Shown here: piece by piece, positions 1 to 6,952 of the stretch
Layout: the number at the start of each line of letters is the position of its first letter
How positions within the stretch are numbered: the first letter of the stretch is position 1
NCBI GenBank assembly: GCA_900539605.1
Contig: UQCS01000048.1
Location: forward strand, 1-8,186
Length of the DNA stretch: 8,186 nt
Source of the DNA: an uncultured Azospirillum sp.
GTDB taxonomy: Bacteria > Pseudomonadota > Alphaproteobacteria > RF32 > CAG-239
Direction of reading: 5' to 3'
Position numbers and translations under genes: made by a program
The notes under the pieces: generated by a model
The model's database searches: none
Told to the model about the DNA's origin: nothing
The model's input: the letters and a program-made list of their open reading frames with translations, nothing else

Positions 1-62
1 CAACAAGTGATGCAGGTATACCATATGAATTAAAAGATGATTATTTAAAAAATATGCTATAA
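1..62 (+). CDS. 3' end of an upstream gene, product unknown
   Basis: A frame open from the window edge (first full codon at 3) runs 19 codons to TAA at 60-62, reading TSDAGIPYELKDDYLKNML. The residues are protein-like: a charged, helical tail with Gly-Ile-Pro. The codons are AT-rich. A distant resemblance to the C-terminal tails of Mrp/NBP35-type ATPases came to mind, but 19 residues cannot support a family call. The next gene starts about 50 bases downstream in the same direction, so the two may be co-transcribed. Nothing is known of the rest of the protein from this window. Confidence 0.4.
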   Translation, partial: TSDAGIPYELKDDYLKNML

Positions 63-98
63 CATAAGCCATGCTTTTTTATAATGTACAAAAACAAC

Positions 99-104
99 AA
101 GGAC
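99..104 (+). promoter_or_regulatory. ribosome binding site deciding the start at 113
   Basis: AAGGAC sits about 8 bases before the ATG at 113. The earlier in-frame ATG at 71 has no purine-rich site before it and would add 14 residues without a clear signal. The start at 113 is therefore preferred. Confidence 0.6.
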
Positions 105-112
105 TGTGGGCA

Positions 113-1285
113 ATGAGGAAAAAACTTCCCAGACATTTAAGTTACGACTACCAGCTCAAGCTGGAAGAGGTGCCGACCAAACACGCCGACCGGATGCCGC
201 TGAAAGTGGTGATGCCGGGCATCATACTCGGATTTCTGATGGTTGTCCTCGGGTTATTTGAACTGATGAACGGCATGTACGATCCCGAAGACTGGAACTA
301 CGCCCTGGATGCCGATATCCGCGAACCGTTATTCAGTCATACTGCCGTAGACGGCGCGTTTATCGTGCTGGGACTTGGTATCATTATCAGTTCGATCGTT
401 TCGCACATTCGATACAAAAAGATATTTTTTAACGGAAAAACCTTTTCGGTTGATCTGCGCGGCGTCTTCGGCGAAAACGAACTGTTCCGCGAATTCTTGC
501 GCAATTACGAAGGTGTGCGGCTACGGCTGGAATTTTTTCAGTTCGGCATTCTCAACAAAAACAAGTACATTATTGAACTGGAACACCGCGATCCGCAAAA
601 AAGTATTCCGCTTTATATCTCAACCGACGGCACCGGCATTTACCAGATATGGTATTATTACGCCAAACGGCTGAACATGCCTACCCTGATGGACACCGAC
701 GAGGGAACGGTCGTCAAGGAAGTTTCCGAACTTGACAAGAGTCTGCGCGAGTATCTGTTTGCCAAAGGAATGATTTCTATCTATGACGATATGCCGAATC
801 CGCCTAAAAACATGGCCTGTATCCGCAAACCCGACCGCACTGTTATTAAACCGCGGCGCGTTTTCTGGGATGTTTTCAATCTGCTGGGTGCTTTCTGGCT
901 GACCTTTTACCTGCTGGTGCTGACTGCCGCCGCTTTCAACTATGCACGGATTGAAAGACTGGTCGGGTCGCCCTACAAAACCATTCTTATTTTTGGCATT
1001 GCGGTTGTGATTGCCGTTTTACTGCTGGGGCTGATGTTCAAAAAAGATAAAATTATCCTCAAAGGCAACAAGCTGATTTTGGTCCATAAATTTTTGTTTT
1101 TATCCCGCAAGGAATATGCCGACCTCAACTGCATCAAAGATATTCAGGTTGCCTACAACCCGGCCACCGACCGCTATTATCTGTCGATTATTACCGACGA
1201 CAATATGCTGGCGTTCGGCAAGTCGATCCCGATTCAGGACTTGCAATGGACACGCGACTTTATTATTTACTCAATGACCAGATGA
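113..1285 (+). CDS. four-helix membrane protein with duplicated 2TM + PH-like module
   Basis: I do not recognise a named family. From the ATG at 113 the protein has 390 residues. Predicted membrane helices lie at about 31-52, 80-98, 252-275 and 289-309. Each helix pair is followed by a soluble beta-rich stretch with a similar opening, KKIFFNGK near 102-109 and DKIILKGN near 312-319. Each stretch ends in a helix rich in aromatic residues (IYQIWYYYAKRL near 176-187, RDFIIYSM near 381-388). The layout resembles bacterial PH-domain (bPH2-like) membrane proteins in which a two-helix anchor precedes a cytoplasmic PH fold, here apparently present twice. A long charged linker at about 187-250 joins the halves. 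There is no signal peptide or catalytic motif. It lies upstream of the envelope-assembly cluster but has a 105-bp gap and its own stop before the next promoter, so a functional link is only suggestive. An in-frame ATG at 71 is the alternative start. Confidence 0.8.
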   Translation: MRKKLPRHLSYDYQLKLEEVPTKHADRMPLKVVMPGIILGFLMVVLGLFELMNGMYDPEDWNYALDADIREPLFSHTAVDGAFIVLGLGIIISSIVSHIRYKKIFFNGKTFSVDLRGVFGENELFREFLRNYEGVRLRLEFFQFGILNKNKYIIELEHRDPQKSIPLYISTDGTGIYQIWYYYAKRLNMPTLMDTDEGTVVKEVSELDKSLREYLFAKGMISIYDDMPNPPKNMACIRKPDRTVIKPRRVFWDVFNLLGAFWLTFYLLVLTAAAFNYARIERLVGSPYKTILIFGIAVVIAVLLLGLMFKKDKIILKGNKLILVHKFLFLSRKEYADLNCIKDIQVAYNPATDRYYLSIITDDNMLAFGKSIPIQDLQWTRDFIIYSMTR

Positions 1286-1317
1286 TGTTTTAAAAACCGG
1301 CCGGACGCATATTTTGG

Positions 1318-1345
1318 TTGCCAAAGCCGAGGATTTGTTTATAAC
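1318..1345 (+). promoter_or_regulatory. predicted sigma-70 promoter for the TPR-bamB-der operon
   Basis: TTGCCA at 1318-1323 and TATAAC at 1340-1345 are separated by 16 bases. Each matches its consensus hexamer at five of six positions. It lies in the 105-bp gap after the membrane protein gene and would start transcription near 1352, about 40 bases before the TPR gene. It is predicted from sequence only. Confidence 0.5.
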
Positions 1346-1390
1346 TTTGGATAGTTTAACGACACGACAAACTTTAACGAAAGTACGAAA

Positions 1391-2062
1391 ATGAGAGAAA
1401 TTGACACCGGCGCACAAGAAGCCTTTATTAAAGAAGTTAACGAAGATTTGAAAAACGAATCGATGAAAAAGCTGTGGGATAAATACGGTCTTTACATTAT
1501 CATTCTGGTGGCAGCTGCCCTCACCGCCGCCGTCAGCTTTGAAACCATCAAAGCCTGGCACACCCAAAAAATCCAAAAATGGTCTGACTCTTACGCCTAT
1601 GCACTGAGCCTGCAAAATCAGGGCAAGTATGAAGACAGCATTCAGACTTTTGACTATATCGCCGGTCAAGACTACGGTATTTTCAGTGATTTGGCTCAAA
1701 TGCAAAAAGCCAACATCCTGTTGGAACAAAACAAAACCGACGAGGCACTGAAACTGATGGCAGAGATTGCCGCCGACAACTCGTTTAATTCTCAACTGCG
1801 CGATACGGTGGTGCTGAAGCTTGCTTCCTACAAACTGGAAAACGCGCCGGTAGACGAGATCCGCCAACTGATCGGCAGCATTGCTCAGGATACCGAAAAC
1901 AGCTGGCAGCCTGTTGCCAACGAAATGCTGGCTCTGGCATATCTCCGCGACGGTGAAATTGCTCAGGCCCGCGAGATTTATGACCGACTGCTGCAAAGCG
2001 ACAAGACTTCCGAAGTTATGAAAGTGCGGATTAAAGACATTTTGTCTGCTCTTCCCCAATAA
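1391..2062 (+). CDS. membrane-anchored TPR protein, YfgM/TPR_21 type
   Basis: This 223-residue protein has a short charged N-terminal segment and one membrane helix at about 32-50 (YGLYIIILVAAALTAAVSF). The rest is an all-helical region with TPR-like pairs, for example near 64-90, 99-126 and 172-202 (ALAYLRDGEIAQAREIYDRL). This is the layout of the TPR_21 family, whose E. coli member YfgM binds SecYEG and periplasmic chaperones and helps hand over exported proteins. Topology should be N-in with the TPR domain in the periplasm. It precedes bamB by 20 bases and der follows, as in the E. coli order yfgM-bamB-der, which strengthens the call. The sequence before the ATG (CGAAAGTACGAAA) has no strong Shine-Dalgarno site, so initiation may be weak or depend on the leader. 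The precise role in this lineage is inferred from family and context. Confidence 0.85.
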   Translation: MREIDTGAQEAFIKEVNEDLKNESMKKLWDKYGLYIIILVAAALTAAVSFETIKAWHTQKIQKWSDSYAYALSLQNQGKYEDSIQTFDYIAGQDYGIFSDLAQMQKANILLEQNKTDEALKLMAEIAADNSFNSQLRDTVVLKLASYKLENAPVDEIRQLIGSIAQDTENSWQPVANEMLALAYLRDGEIAQAREIYDRLLQSDKTSEVMKVRIKDILSALPQ

Positions 2063-2082
2063 TTTTTTTCAGAGGTACCCCG

Positions 2083-3402
2083 ATGCATTTAACAAAAACA
2101 ACTGCTCTTGCCGTCGCTTGTCTCACCCTGGCCGGGTGCGGACTGTTCGGCAAAGAGAAACTCAAAATCGACGGCGAGAGAATCCCGGTCCTGAATGAAA
2201 AAGGCGTGATTGCTGCCGATTATATGGCCGGCGATATTGAAATTGCATTGCCAGCACCCTACGAAAATAGCAGTTGGTCGCAAAACGGCGGCAATGCCGA
2301 ACATAACATGGGGCATCTGGCCGGTACCCAAAAACCGGAAAAAATATGGAGCCGCAACTTCGGCGCCGGCAATTCAAAACGCGATTACCTGATTGCAGAG
2401 CCGGTTATTGCAGGAAAAACCGTCTTTACCATTGACGCCGATGCCGTGGTCAGCGCTTTTCGTCAGAACGACGGCAGCAGGTTGTGGAAGCAGCGCTTAA
2501 AACCACAGTTGCGCCAAGACAAGGAAGTGTCGCTGAAAGGTGCCGGTCTCGCTTTTGACAACAACACTTTATATGCCACCACCGGTTTCGGCGGCGTTTT
2601 TGCGCTTGACCGCAGCAGCGGCAAGATCAAATGGCAGTACTTTGCCAAAACGCCGATCCGGATTGCACCAACCGCAGGCGGCGGCAAACTTTTTGTTCAG
2701 ACCATAGACAATACGCTGCTGGCGCTCGACGCCTCAAACGGCCGTGAAATATGGCGTTATGCTGCTCCCAGCGAAGAAACGACGCTGGTCGGCGGTGCCG
2801 TGCCGGCTTACAGCGAAAATTTGGACCTGCTGATTGCCGGTTTTACCAACGGCGAACTACGGGCGCTCAAAGCCAACACCGGGTCGCCGTTATGGGGAGA
2901 CTATTTGGTCTCGTCACGCCGCACCAACTCGCTTGATGACATTAATGTTATTCACGTCAGCCCTGTCATTGCCGGTGACACCGTATTTGCCGCCGGCAGC
3001 AACAATTTACTGGTTGCCATTGACCTGCGCAGCGGGCAAAGAATTTGGGAACGCGAAATCAGCACCAACAATCAGCCGTGGGCGGCCGGAAAATATTTGT
3101 ATGTTCTGACCGAAGATGCCAGACTGCTGGCTATTCAGAGCGAAAGCGGCAAAATCATTTGGGATACCAAAATTCCGGCAGCCGATGATGATCAGGCCGG
3201 CCTCCGTTATGCCGGACCGTTGTTGATTAATAACCGGCTGCTGATCAACGCTTCCGACGGAAAAACGTTTTTTGTTTCCCCTTACAGCGGAAAAATCTCC
3301 GGTGTTGTTACCAACGGCGAAGGCTCGTCGCTGCCGCCGGTGGCCGCCGAAAAGCAAATCATCATTACAACCACTGATGCCGATATCATCGCTTATCAGT
3401 AA
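2083..3402 (+). CDS. bamB: outer membrane assembly lipoprotein BamB
   Basis: BamB is the beta-propeller lipoprotein of the BAM complex, which folds beta-barrel proteins into the outer membrane. It acts on the periplasmic face and contacts BamA. The 439-residue product starts with a lipoprotein signal peptide ending in the lipobox LAGC, with Cys19 as the predicted lipidated residue. The body shows PQQ-like propeller blades, each with a G-x-x-x-W type ending: W135 (GSRLWKQ), W184 (GKIKWQY), W224 (GREIWRY), W271, W322 (GQRIWER) and W360 (GKIIWDT). A seven- or eight-bladed propeller is expected. The start is supported by AGAGGT six bases upstream. It lies between the TPR gene and der, only 12 bases from der, consistent with one transcript. 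Length is somewhat above the E. coli protein, with an alphaproteobacterial-style N-terminal extension before the first blade. Confidence 0.93.
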   Translation: MHLTKTTALAVACLTLAGCGLFGKEKLKIDGERIPVLNEKGVIAADYMAGDIEIALPAPYENSSWSQNGGNAEHNMGHLAGTQKPEKIWSRNFGAGNSKRDYLIAEPVIAGKTVFTIDADAVVSAFRQNDGSRLWKQRLKPQLRQDKEVSLKGAGLAFDNNTLYATTGFGGVFALDRSSGKIKWQYFAKTPIRIAPTAGGGKLFVQTIDNTLLALDASNGREIWRYAAPSEETTLVGGAVPAYSENLDLLIAGFTNGELRALKANTGSPLWGDYLVSSRRTNSLDDINVIHVSPVIAGDTVFAAGSNNLLVAIDLRSGQRIWEREISTNNQPWAAGKYLYVLTEDARLLAIQSESGKIIWDTKIPAADDDQAGLRYAGPLLINNRLLINASDGKTFFVSPYSGKISGVVTNGEGSSLPPVAAEKQIIITTTDADIIAYQ

Positions 3403-3414
3403 AGGAACTGTTTA

Positions 3415-4776
3415 ATGCCGTTAAAAGTTGCCATTATCGGAAGACCGAATGTCGGAAAATCGACTTTATTTAATCGTCTGGCAGGAAAGAAGCTGGCGAT
3501 TGTTCACGATAAACCCGGCGTGACCCGTGACCGCAAAGAAACCGAAGCACGCCTGAACGATCTCAAACTGACAATCATCGACACCGCCGGTTATGAGTAT
3601 TCAAACGAAGACAATCTGGAAGCCCGGATGTGGGAACAGACCCGCAAAGCCATTGACGAAGCCGATGTCTGCCTGTTTTTGTTTGACACCCGCGCCGGTG
3701 TCCAGCCTTATGACGAACATTTTGCCGATATCTTGCGGCGTTCACATAAACCTGTGGTTCTGCTGGCCAACAAATGCGAAGGAAAACTTCAGGAAGACAG
3801 CCGTTTCGAAGCCTATAAGCTGGGACTCGGCGAGCCGATACCATTTTCGGCCGAGCACGGATTGGGGATGCTGGACCTGTACGATGCCTTAAAAGAGCAT
3901 TATTTTGAAGATGAAAGCGGAGACACGGACGAAAACGCAACAGAAGACGAAACCGATAACCGACGCCCGATCCAAATTGCGATTGTCGGCCGTCCGAATG
4001 TCGGTAAGTCTACCCTCGTTAACGCTTTGCTGCAAGATGAGAGAATGCTCACCGGCCCCGAAGCGGGGGTCACCCGCGATGCCATCACTTCCGATTGGGA
4101 ATGGCACGGACGTCGTTTTAAATTGGTTGACACGGCCGGATTGCGCCGGCAATCCAAAGTCAACGACTCGTTGGAAAAACTTTCTGCCGCTTCTTCACGC
4201 TATGCGGTTAACATGGCCCAAGTAGTGGTGTTGGTTTTGGATGCCGACGCGGTGCTGGACAAACAGGATCTGACGATTGCTTCAAAGGTGCTGGATGAAG
4301 GACGGGCGCTGATTATTGCGGTCAACAAATGGGATATTGCCAACAAAAAAGAAGCAATTGACCGGCTCAGATATCGTCTCAAAACCTCGCTGACTCAGGT
4401 GGAAGGAATTCCGACAGTCACAATTTCGGCATTAAAAGGCGAAGGTCTGGATAAATTGATGAGTGCCGTTTTGAAAATTTATACCCGCTGGAACAGCCGG
4501 GTACCGACGGCGCCGCTCAATAAATGGTTTGCTGACACTACCACAAGCTATCCGCCGCCGCTCGGCAAAAATAAACGCCGCATCAAACTGCGTTACATTA
4601 CCCAGGCCAAAATACGGCCGCCATCATTTTTTATTTTTTCCAGCAACCCTGAAGGATTGCCGGACAGTTATCTGCGCTATCTGACTAACAGTCTGCGCGA
4701 TACTTTCGATTTTGGCGGCGTTCCGATCCGGATTACGGTGCGCAAAACCGGCAATCCGTATGCCGACAACGATTAA
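3415..4776 (+). CDS. der: ribosome assembly GTPase Der (EngA)
   Basis: Der carries two tandem GTPase domains and a KH-like domain, and acts in maturation of the 50S ribosomal subunit. All parts are visible in 453 residues. Domain 1 has the P-loop GRPNVGKS at 9-16, DTAG at 56-59 and NKCE at 119-122. An acidic linker (about 163-182, rich in Glu and Asp) leads to domain 2, with GRPNVGKS at 192-199, DTAG at 239-242 and NKWD at 304-307. The KH-like domain covers about 360-445 and includes the basic stretch LGKNKRRIKLRYITQ. The length is normal for alphaproteobacteria. AAAGGA at 3401-3406 overlaps the bamB stop and lies 8 bases before the ATG, so translation may follow on from bamB. A terminator begins at the stop codon, making der the last gene of the operon. 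Confidence 0.97.
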   Translation: MPLKVAIIGRPNVGKSTLFNRLAGKKLAIVHDKPGVTRDRKETEARLNDLKLTIIDTAGYEYSNEDNLEARMWEQTRKAIDEADVCLFLFDTRAGVQPYDEHFADILRRSHKPVVLLANKCEGKLQEDSRFEAYKLGLGEPIPFSAEHGLGMLDLYDALKEHYFEDESGDTDENATEDETDNRRPIQIAIVGRPNVGKSTLVNALLQDERMLTGPEAGVTRDAITSDWEWHGRRFKLVDTAGLRRQSKVNDSLEKLSAASSRYAVNMAQVVVLVLDADAVLDKQDLTIASKVLDEGRALIIAVNKWDIANKKEAIDRLRYRLKTSLTQVEGIPTVTISALKGEGLDKLMSAVLKIYTRWNSRVPTAPLNKWFADTTTSYPPPLGKNKRRIKLRYITQAKIRPPSFFIFSSNPEGLPDSYLRYLTNSLRDTFDFGGVPIRITVRKTGNPYADND

Positions 4777-4811
4777 AAAAAAGTTCCCGGAAGTATCCGG
4801 GAACTTTTTTT
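4775..4811 (+). terminator. rho-independent terminator after der
   Basis: The arm 4776-4790 (A-tract then GTTCCCGG) pairs perfectly with 4797-4811 (CCGGGAAC then T-tract) around the six-base loop AAGTAT. The A-tract starts inside the der TAA stop codon. The A-tract also gives a T-run on the opposite strand, so it can stop transcription from both directions. Confidence 0.93.
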
Positions 4812-4827
4812 GAAAAAATATAAGATG

Positions 4828-4945
4828 ATAAAAACCCTCGGCATAACCGGGGGTTTTCGGGATAGATGTCCCCCAGTAAACCGAGGGGACATCTGGCAGC
4901 CACACCCGTCGGCGTGGAGCGGCGTCTGACAACACCTTAGCATTC
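4828..4945 (-). ncRNA. candidate structured small RNA between der and psd-pssA, family unknown
   Basis: Read on the minus strand, the spacer folds into successive hairpins. GGTGT/ACGCC uses 4936-4932 and 4925-4921. CCACGCC/GGTGTGG uses 4917-4911 and 4906-4900. The perfect ten-pair stem AGATGTCCCC/GGGGACATCT uses 4894-4885 and 4873-4864. A final GC-rich hairpin at 4857-4831 is followed by five T (4834-4830). The first two stems contain G-U pairs that would be A-C mismatches on the plus strand, which favours a minus-strand RNA. The last hairpin has a C-A mismatch on the minus strand and would be better on plus. A possible promoter, TTGATG (4981-4976) and TTTAAT (4957-4952) with an 18-base spacer, lies just past the pssA terminator. 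I do not recognise 6S, SRP, tmRNA or RNase P signatures. It could instead be an intergenic repeat or a double terminator region. Confidence 0.35.
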
Positions 4946-4983
4946 CCCCCCATTAAATGGGAGCAGTCTGTAAAGCATCAAAA

Positions 4984-5008
4984 CAAAAAAAGCCTCCCGA
5001 AGGAGGCT
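4984..5008 (-). terminator. rho-independent terminator after pssA
   Basis: On the minus strand AGCCTCC (5008-5002), a TTCG tetraloop and GGAGGCT (4997-4991) form a seven-pair stem followed by seven T (4990-4984). It lies 17 bases beyond the pssA stop codon and ends the psd-pssA transcript. Confidence 0.93.
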
Positions 5009-5024
5009 CTTCACATAACACGGC

Positions 5025-5804
5025 TTATATACGGGTAAGAGATGTTTTTTTGGCCCTGAGAAAGGCCAGCACGCCGAGCGGGATGCTCAAAGCATACATC
5101 GCCGTCATGATGCTTAAGACGAGCCACGGCTGGCTGAAAATCATGGTGGCAAACAAAACCACCACAATGATCAACGGCACCACCATATAAGTCGGAATTT
5201 TCATGTGCTTGGTCGAAACGGTCGGAATCCGGCTCACCATCAACATCGCAACCACGCACATAACCAAACTGCAGAACCAGTTGCTTTGCAGAAAACTCAA
5301 TTCCTGATATTCGAAACTGAGCATAATCGGCAATATTCCGAGAGCGGCAGCGGCCGGCGCCGGCACGCCGACAAAGAAATTATGCCAATAATCGGGTTGC
5401 GGTTCATCTTCCAGCATCGTATTGAAGCGAGCCAGACGCATCGCCATGCAAATTGCAAACAGAAGGCAGAAGAACCAACCGAATTTCGGAAAACCAGAAA
5501 GTGACCATTGGTACATCAGGATTGCCGGCGCAACGCCGAAACTGGCAAAGTCGGACAAGGAATCGAGTTCGGCGCCGAATTTGGTCGATCCTTTCAGCAT
5601 CCGTGCCACGCGACCATCCAACATATCAAAAAAAGCGGCCAGAAAAATACAGATAATCGCCCGTCCCCACTGTTCGGTCATCGAATAGCGAATGGAGGTT
5701 ACACCGGCGCAAAGCGCCAGCGTGGTCACAATGTTGGGCGCAATTTTGCGAAACGGCAGCGATGTCAGCTTGCGGGGCAAAAGCTTATTATTTATCTTTT
5801 CCAT
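5025..5804 (-). CDS. pssA: CDP-diacylglycerol-serine O-phosphatidyltransferase
   Basis: PssA joins CDP-diacylglycerol and L-serine to give phosphatidylserine and CMP at the inner membrane, the first committed step to phosphatidylethanolamine. The 259-residue product has the complete CDP-alcohol phosphotransferase signature DGxxARx8GxxxDxxxD: D63, G64, A67, R68, G77, D81 and D85, with a further Asp at 60. Several hydrophobic helices follow, for instance near 22-40, 47-60, 108-122, 150-166, 181-195 and 208-246. The length and multi-helix layout match the membrane-embedded type of PssA, not the phospholipase-D-like E. coli enzyme. The ATG shares its A with the psd TGA stop. AAGGAG at 5820-5815 lies ten bases upstream inside psd, so translation is probably coupled. 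The gene is last in its operon and is followed by a terminator. Confidence 0.95.
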   Translation of the reverse strand: MEKINNKLLPRKLTSLPFRKIAPNIVTTLALCAGVTSIRYSMTEQWGRAIICIFLAAFFDMLDGRVARMLKGSTKFGAELDSLSDFASFGVAPAILMYQWSLSGFPKFGWFFCLLFAICMAMRLARFNTMLEDEPQPDYWHNFFVGVPAPAAAALGILPIMLSFEYQELSFLQSNWFCSLVMCVVAMLMVSRIPTVSTKHMKIPTYMVVPLIIVVVLFATMIFSQPWLVLSIMTAMYALSIPLGVLAFLRAKKTSLTRI

Positions 5805-6511
5805 CAGCGGATCACTCCTTCAACAGCTGCAGCGCCGGAACTCATGTTGGCAATAACGGTTTCGCCGGCGACCATTGTCTGGCCGACACATACCTGCGGT
5901 TCAACCCCTTCGGGAAGATAAACATCCAAACGCGAACCGAAACGAATCAGCCCGAAGCGTTCTCCGACCTGATAATTGCTGCCCGGTTCGGCAAAACACA
6001 AAATACGGCGGGCAATCAACCCGGCGATCTGAACAAAAACGATCTCTTTGCCCGATGCGGTTCTCATCGCCAGCAACTGACGTTCATTATCTTTGCTGGC
6101 CTTATCTAAAGTTGCATTTAAAAACTTGCCGGGAACATACACCGCTTTGGTGATTGTTCCTTCCGCCGGTGCACGATTGACGTGTACGTTAAACACGCTC
6201 ATAAAGACACTCACACGGGTAAACTCCGCATCTCCCATTTCCAGTTCTTCGGGCGCTTTGACCTTAGTGATCATCTGCACCGTTCCGTCAGCCGGAGAAA
6301 CCACAACGTCTTTAATTTCCGGCGTTACCCGTTCGGGATCGCGGAAAAAATAATAGCACCAGATTGTACAAACGGTGCCGATCACGCCGAGCGGGGTCCA
6401 GATCATTGCCAATAACGCTGTTATTGCCGCAAAGATACCAAAAAACTTCCATCCTTCTTTATTGATGTTGGGCAGAAGGTAACGGCGCCAGGAAATATCA
6501 ATATTTTTCAT
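5804..6511 (-). CDS. psd: phosphatidylserine decarboxylase proenzyme (short type)
   Basis: Psd decarboxylates phosphatidylserine to phosphatidylethanolamine using a pyruvoyl group made by self-cleavage. The 235-residue proenzyme begins with two hydrophobic segments (about 22-38 and 40-56) that anchor it to the inner membrane. It then shows the family landmarks FFRDPER at 55-61, SPADG at 72-76 and the NVHVNR box at 108-113. The site FGS at 191-193 should cleave between G192 and S193, leaving a beta chain of 192 residues and an alpha chain of 43 that starts with the pyruvoyl group. D75 and H110 are likely partners of the cleavage serine, by analogy with studied family members. The compact size is the short form common in alphaproteobacteria. 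AAAGGA at 6523-6518 lies six bases before the ATG. It is first in a two-gene operon with pssA, the reverse of pathway order. Confidence 0.95.
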   Translation of the reverse strand: MKNIDISWRRYLLPNINKEGWKFFGIFAAITALLAMIWTPLGVIGTVCTIWCYYFFRDPERVTPEIKDVVVSPADGTVQMITKVKAPEELEMGDAEFTRVSVFMSVFNVHVNRAPAEGTITKAVYVPGKFLNATLDKASKDNERQLLAMRTASGKEIVFVQIAGLIARRILCFAEPGSNYQVGERFGLIRFGSRLDVYLPEGVEPQVCVGQTMVAGETVIANMSSGAAAVEGVIR

Positions 6512-6538
6512 ATTCAGTCCTTTCTGTAATCAAAAACA

Positions 6539-6570
6539 AATATACCGAAACGCTGTTTCCGTCGTATATT
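6539..6570. repeat. interrupted inverted repeat in the psd leader
   Basis: AATATAC (6539-6545) is the reverse complement of GTATATT (6564-6570). Inside it GAAAC (6547-6551) and GTTTC (6555-6559) form a second stem with a GCT loop. The element lies about 28 bases upstream of the psd start, in the untranslated leader or promoter zone. It could be an operator or an RNA hairpin. I found no convincing sigma-70 promoter for psd here. Confidence 0.4.
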
Positions 6571-6669
6571 TTCGTTTTTCAGCAAAACACATTTTTCAAC
6601 CAGTTACAAGTTTTTAATCAAAGTAGTCCAGATAAGAACGCAATTTTTTAAAAAGTCTTAAGTTTATAG

Positions 6670-6698
6670 TTGCAATTATCGATTTTTATCGTTATAAG
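6670..6698 (+). promoter_or_regulatory. predicted promoter of the tRNA-Leu gene
   Basis: TTGCAA at 6670-6675 and TATAAG at 6693-6698 are spaced by 17 bases. Transcription would begin near 6705, about nine bases before the mature tRNA end. The position fits a single-tRNA transcript. Confidence 0.6.
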
Positions 6699-6713
6699 TT
6701 GGATAGATTTTTT

Positions 6714-6800
6714 GCGCTTGTGGCGGAACTGGTAGACGCTGCAGACTTAAAATCTGTTGGCCGCAAGGCCGTGCCGGTTCGATTCCGGCCTAGCGCACCA
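6714..6800 (+). tRNA. tRNA-Leu (anticodon UAA), CCA encoded
   Basis: The 87-base sequence folds as a class II tRNA. The acceptor arm GCGCTTG pairs with CTAGCGC with one U-U mismatch at the sixth pair. The D arm has GCG/CGC. The anticodon stem GCAGA/TCTGT closes the seven-base loop CTTAAAA with anticodon TAA at 6748-6750. The long variable arm GGCC-GCAA-GGCC is typical of leucine tRNAs. The T arm GCCGG-TTCGATT-CCGGC is perfect. The discriminator A, expected for leucine, is followed by a genomically encoded CCA. This tRNA reads UUA and, by wobble, UUG codons. Confidence 0.97.
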
Positions 6801-6811
6801 TTTTTCAGATT

Positions 6812-6840
6812 TCCGCATTTATTGCGGATTTCTTGCTTTT
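6812..6840 (+). terminator. terminator after tRNA-Leu
   Basis: TCCGCA (6812-6817) and TGCGGA (6823-6828) pair around a five-base loop. A T-rich tail with interruptions follows (TTTCTTGCTTTT). The five T directly after the CCA could also contribute to release. Confidence 0.65.
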
Positions 6841-6910
6841 AAACGGATATCTATTTAGTCAGACTTTTGAAATTTTGAGAGAATTATCGAACATTATTAT
6901 TGCATAAAAA

Positions 6911-6928
6911 TATAATTCATGAATTATA
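6911..6928. promoter_or_regulatory. perfect 18-bp palindrome overlapping likely -10 of the GNAT gene
   Basis: TATAATTCATGAATTATA is an exact palindrome 24 bases upstream of the GNAT start codon. A TATAAT hexamer occurs in each half (6911-6916, 6925-6930). With TTGCAT at 6900-6905, the second would give a 19-base spacer, longer than ideal. A dimeric repressor site over the promoter is possible. Chance symmetry in AT-rich DNA is the alternative. Confidence 0.4.
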
Positions 6929-6952
6929 ATATCTGTATAAGACGAGGTCAAA

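Noticed and set aside
1271..2059. Long open frame on the minus strand (262 codons)
   Set aside because: It lies fully antisense to the TPR protein gene, whose plus-strand product has a membrane helix, TPR-like pairs and conserved context. The minus product has no recognisable features.
4828..4945. Identity of the spacer RNA as 6S, SRP, tmRNA or RNase P RNA
   Set aside because: The hallmark sequences of SRP, tmRNA and RNase P RNA are absent, and separate stable hairpins do not resemble the long bulged rod of 6S RNA.
4957..5190. Plus-strand open frame of 77 codons across the pssA 3' end
   Set aside because: It runs over the pssA terminator and coding region and lacks a ribosome site. pssA on the other strand has a full family signature.
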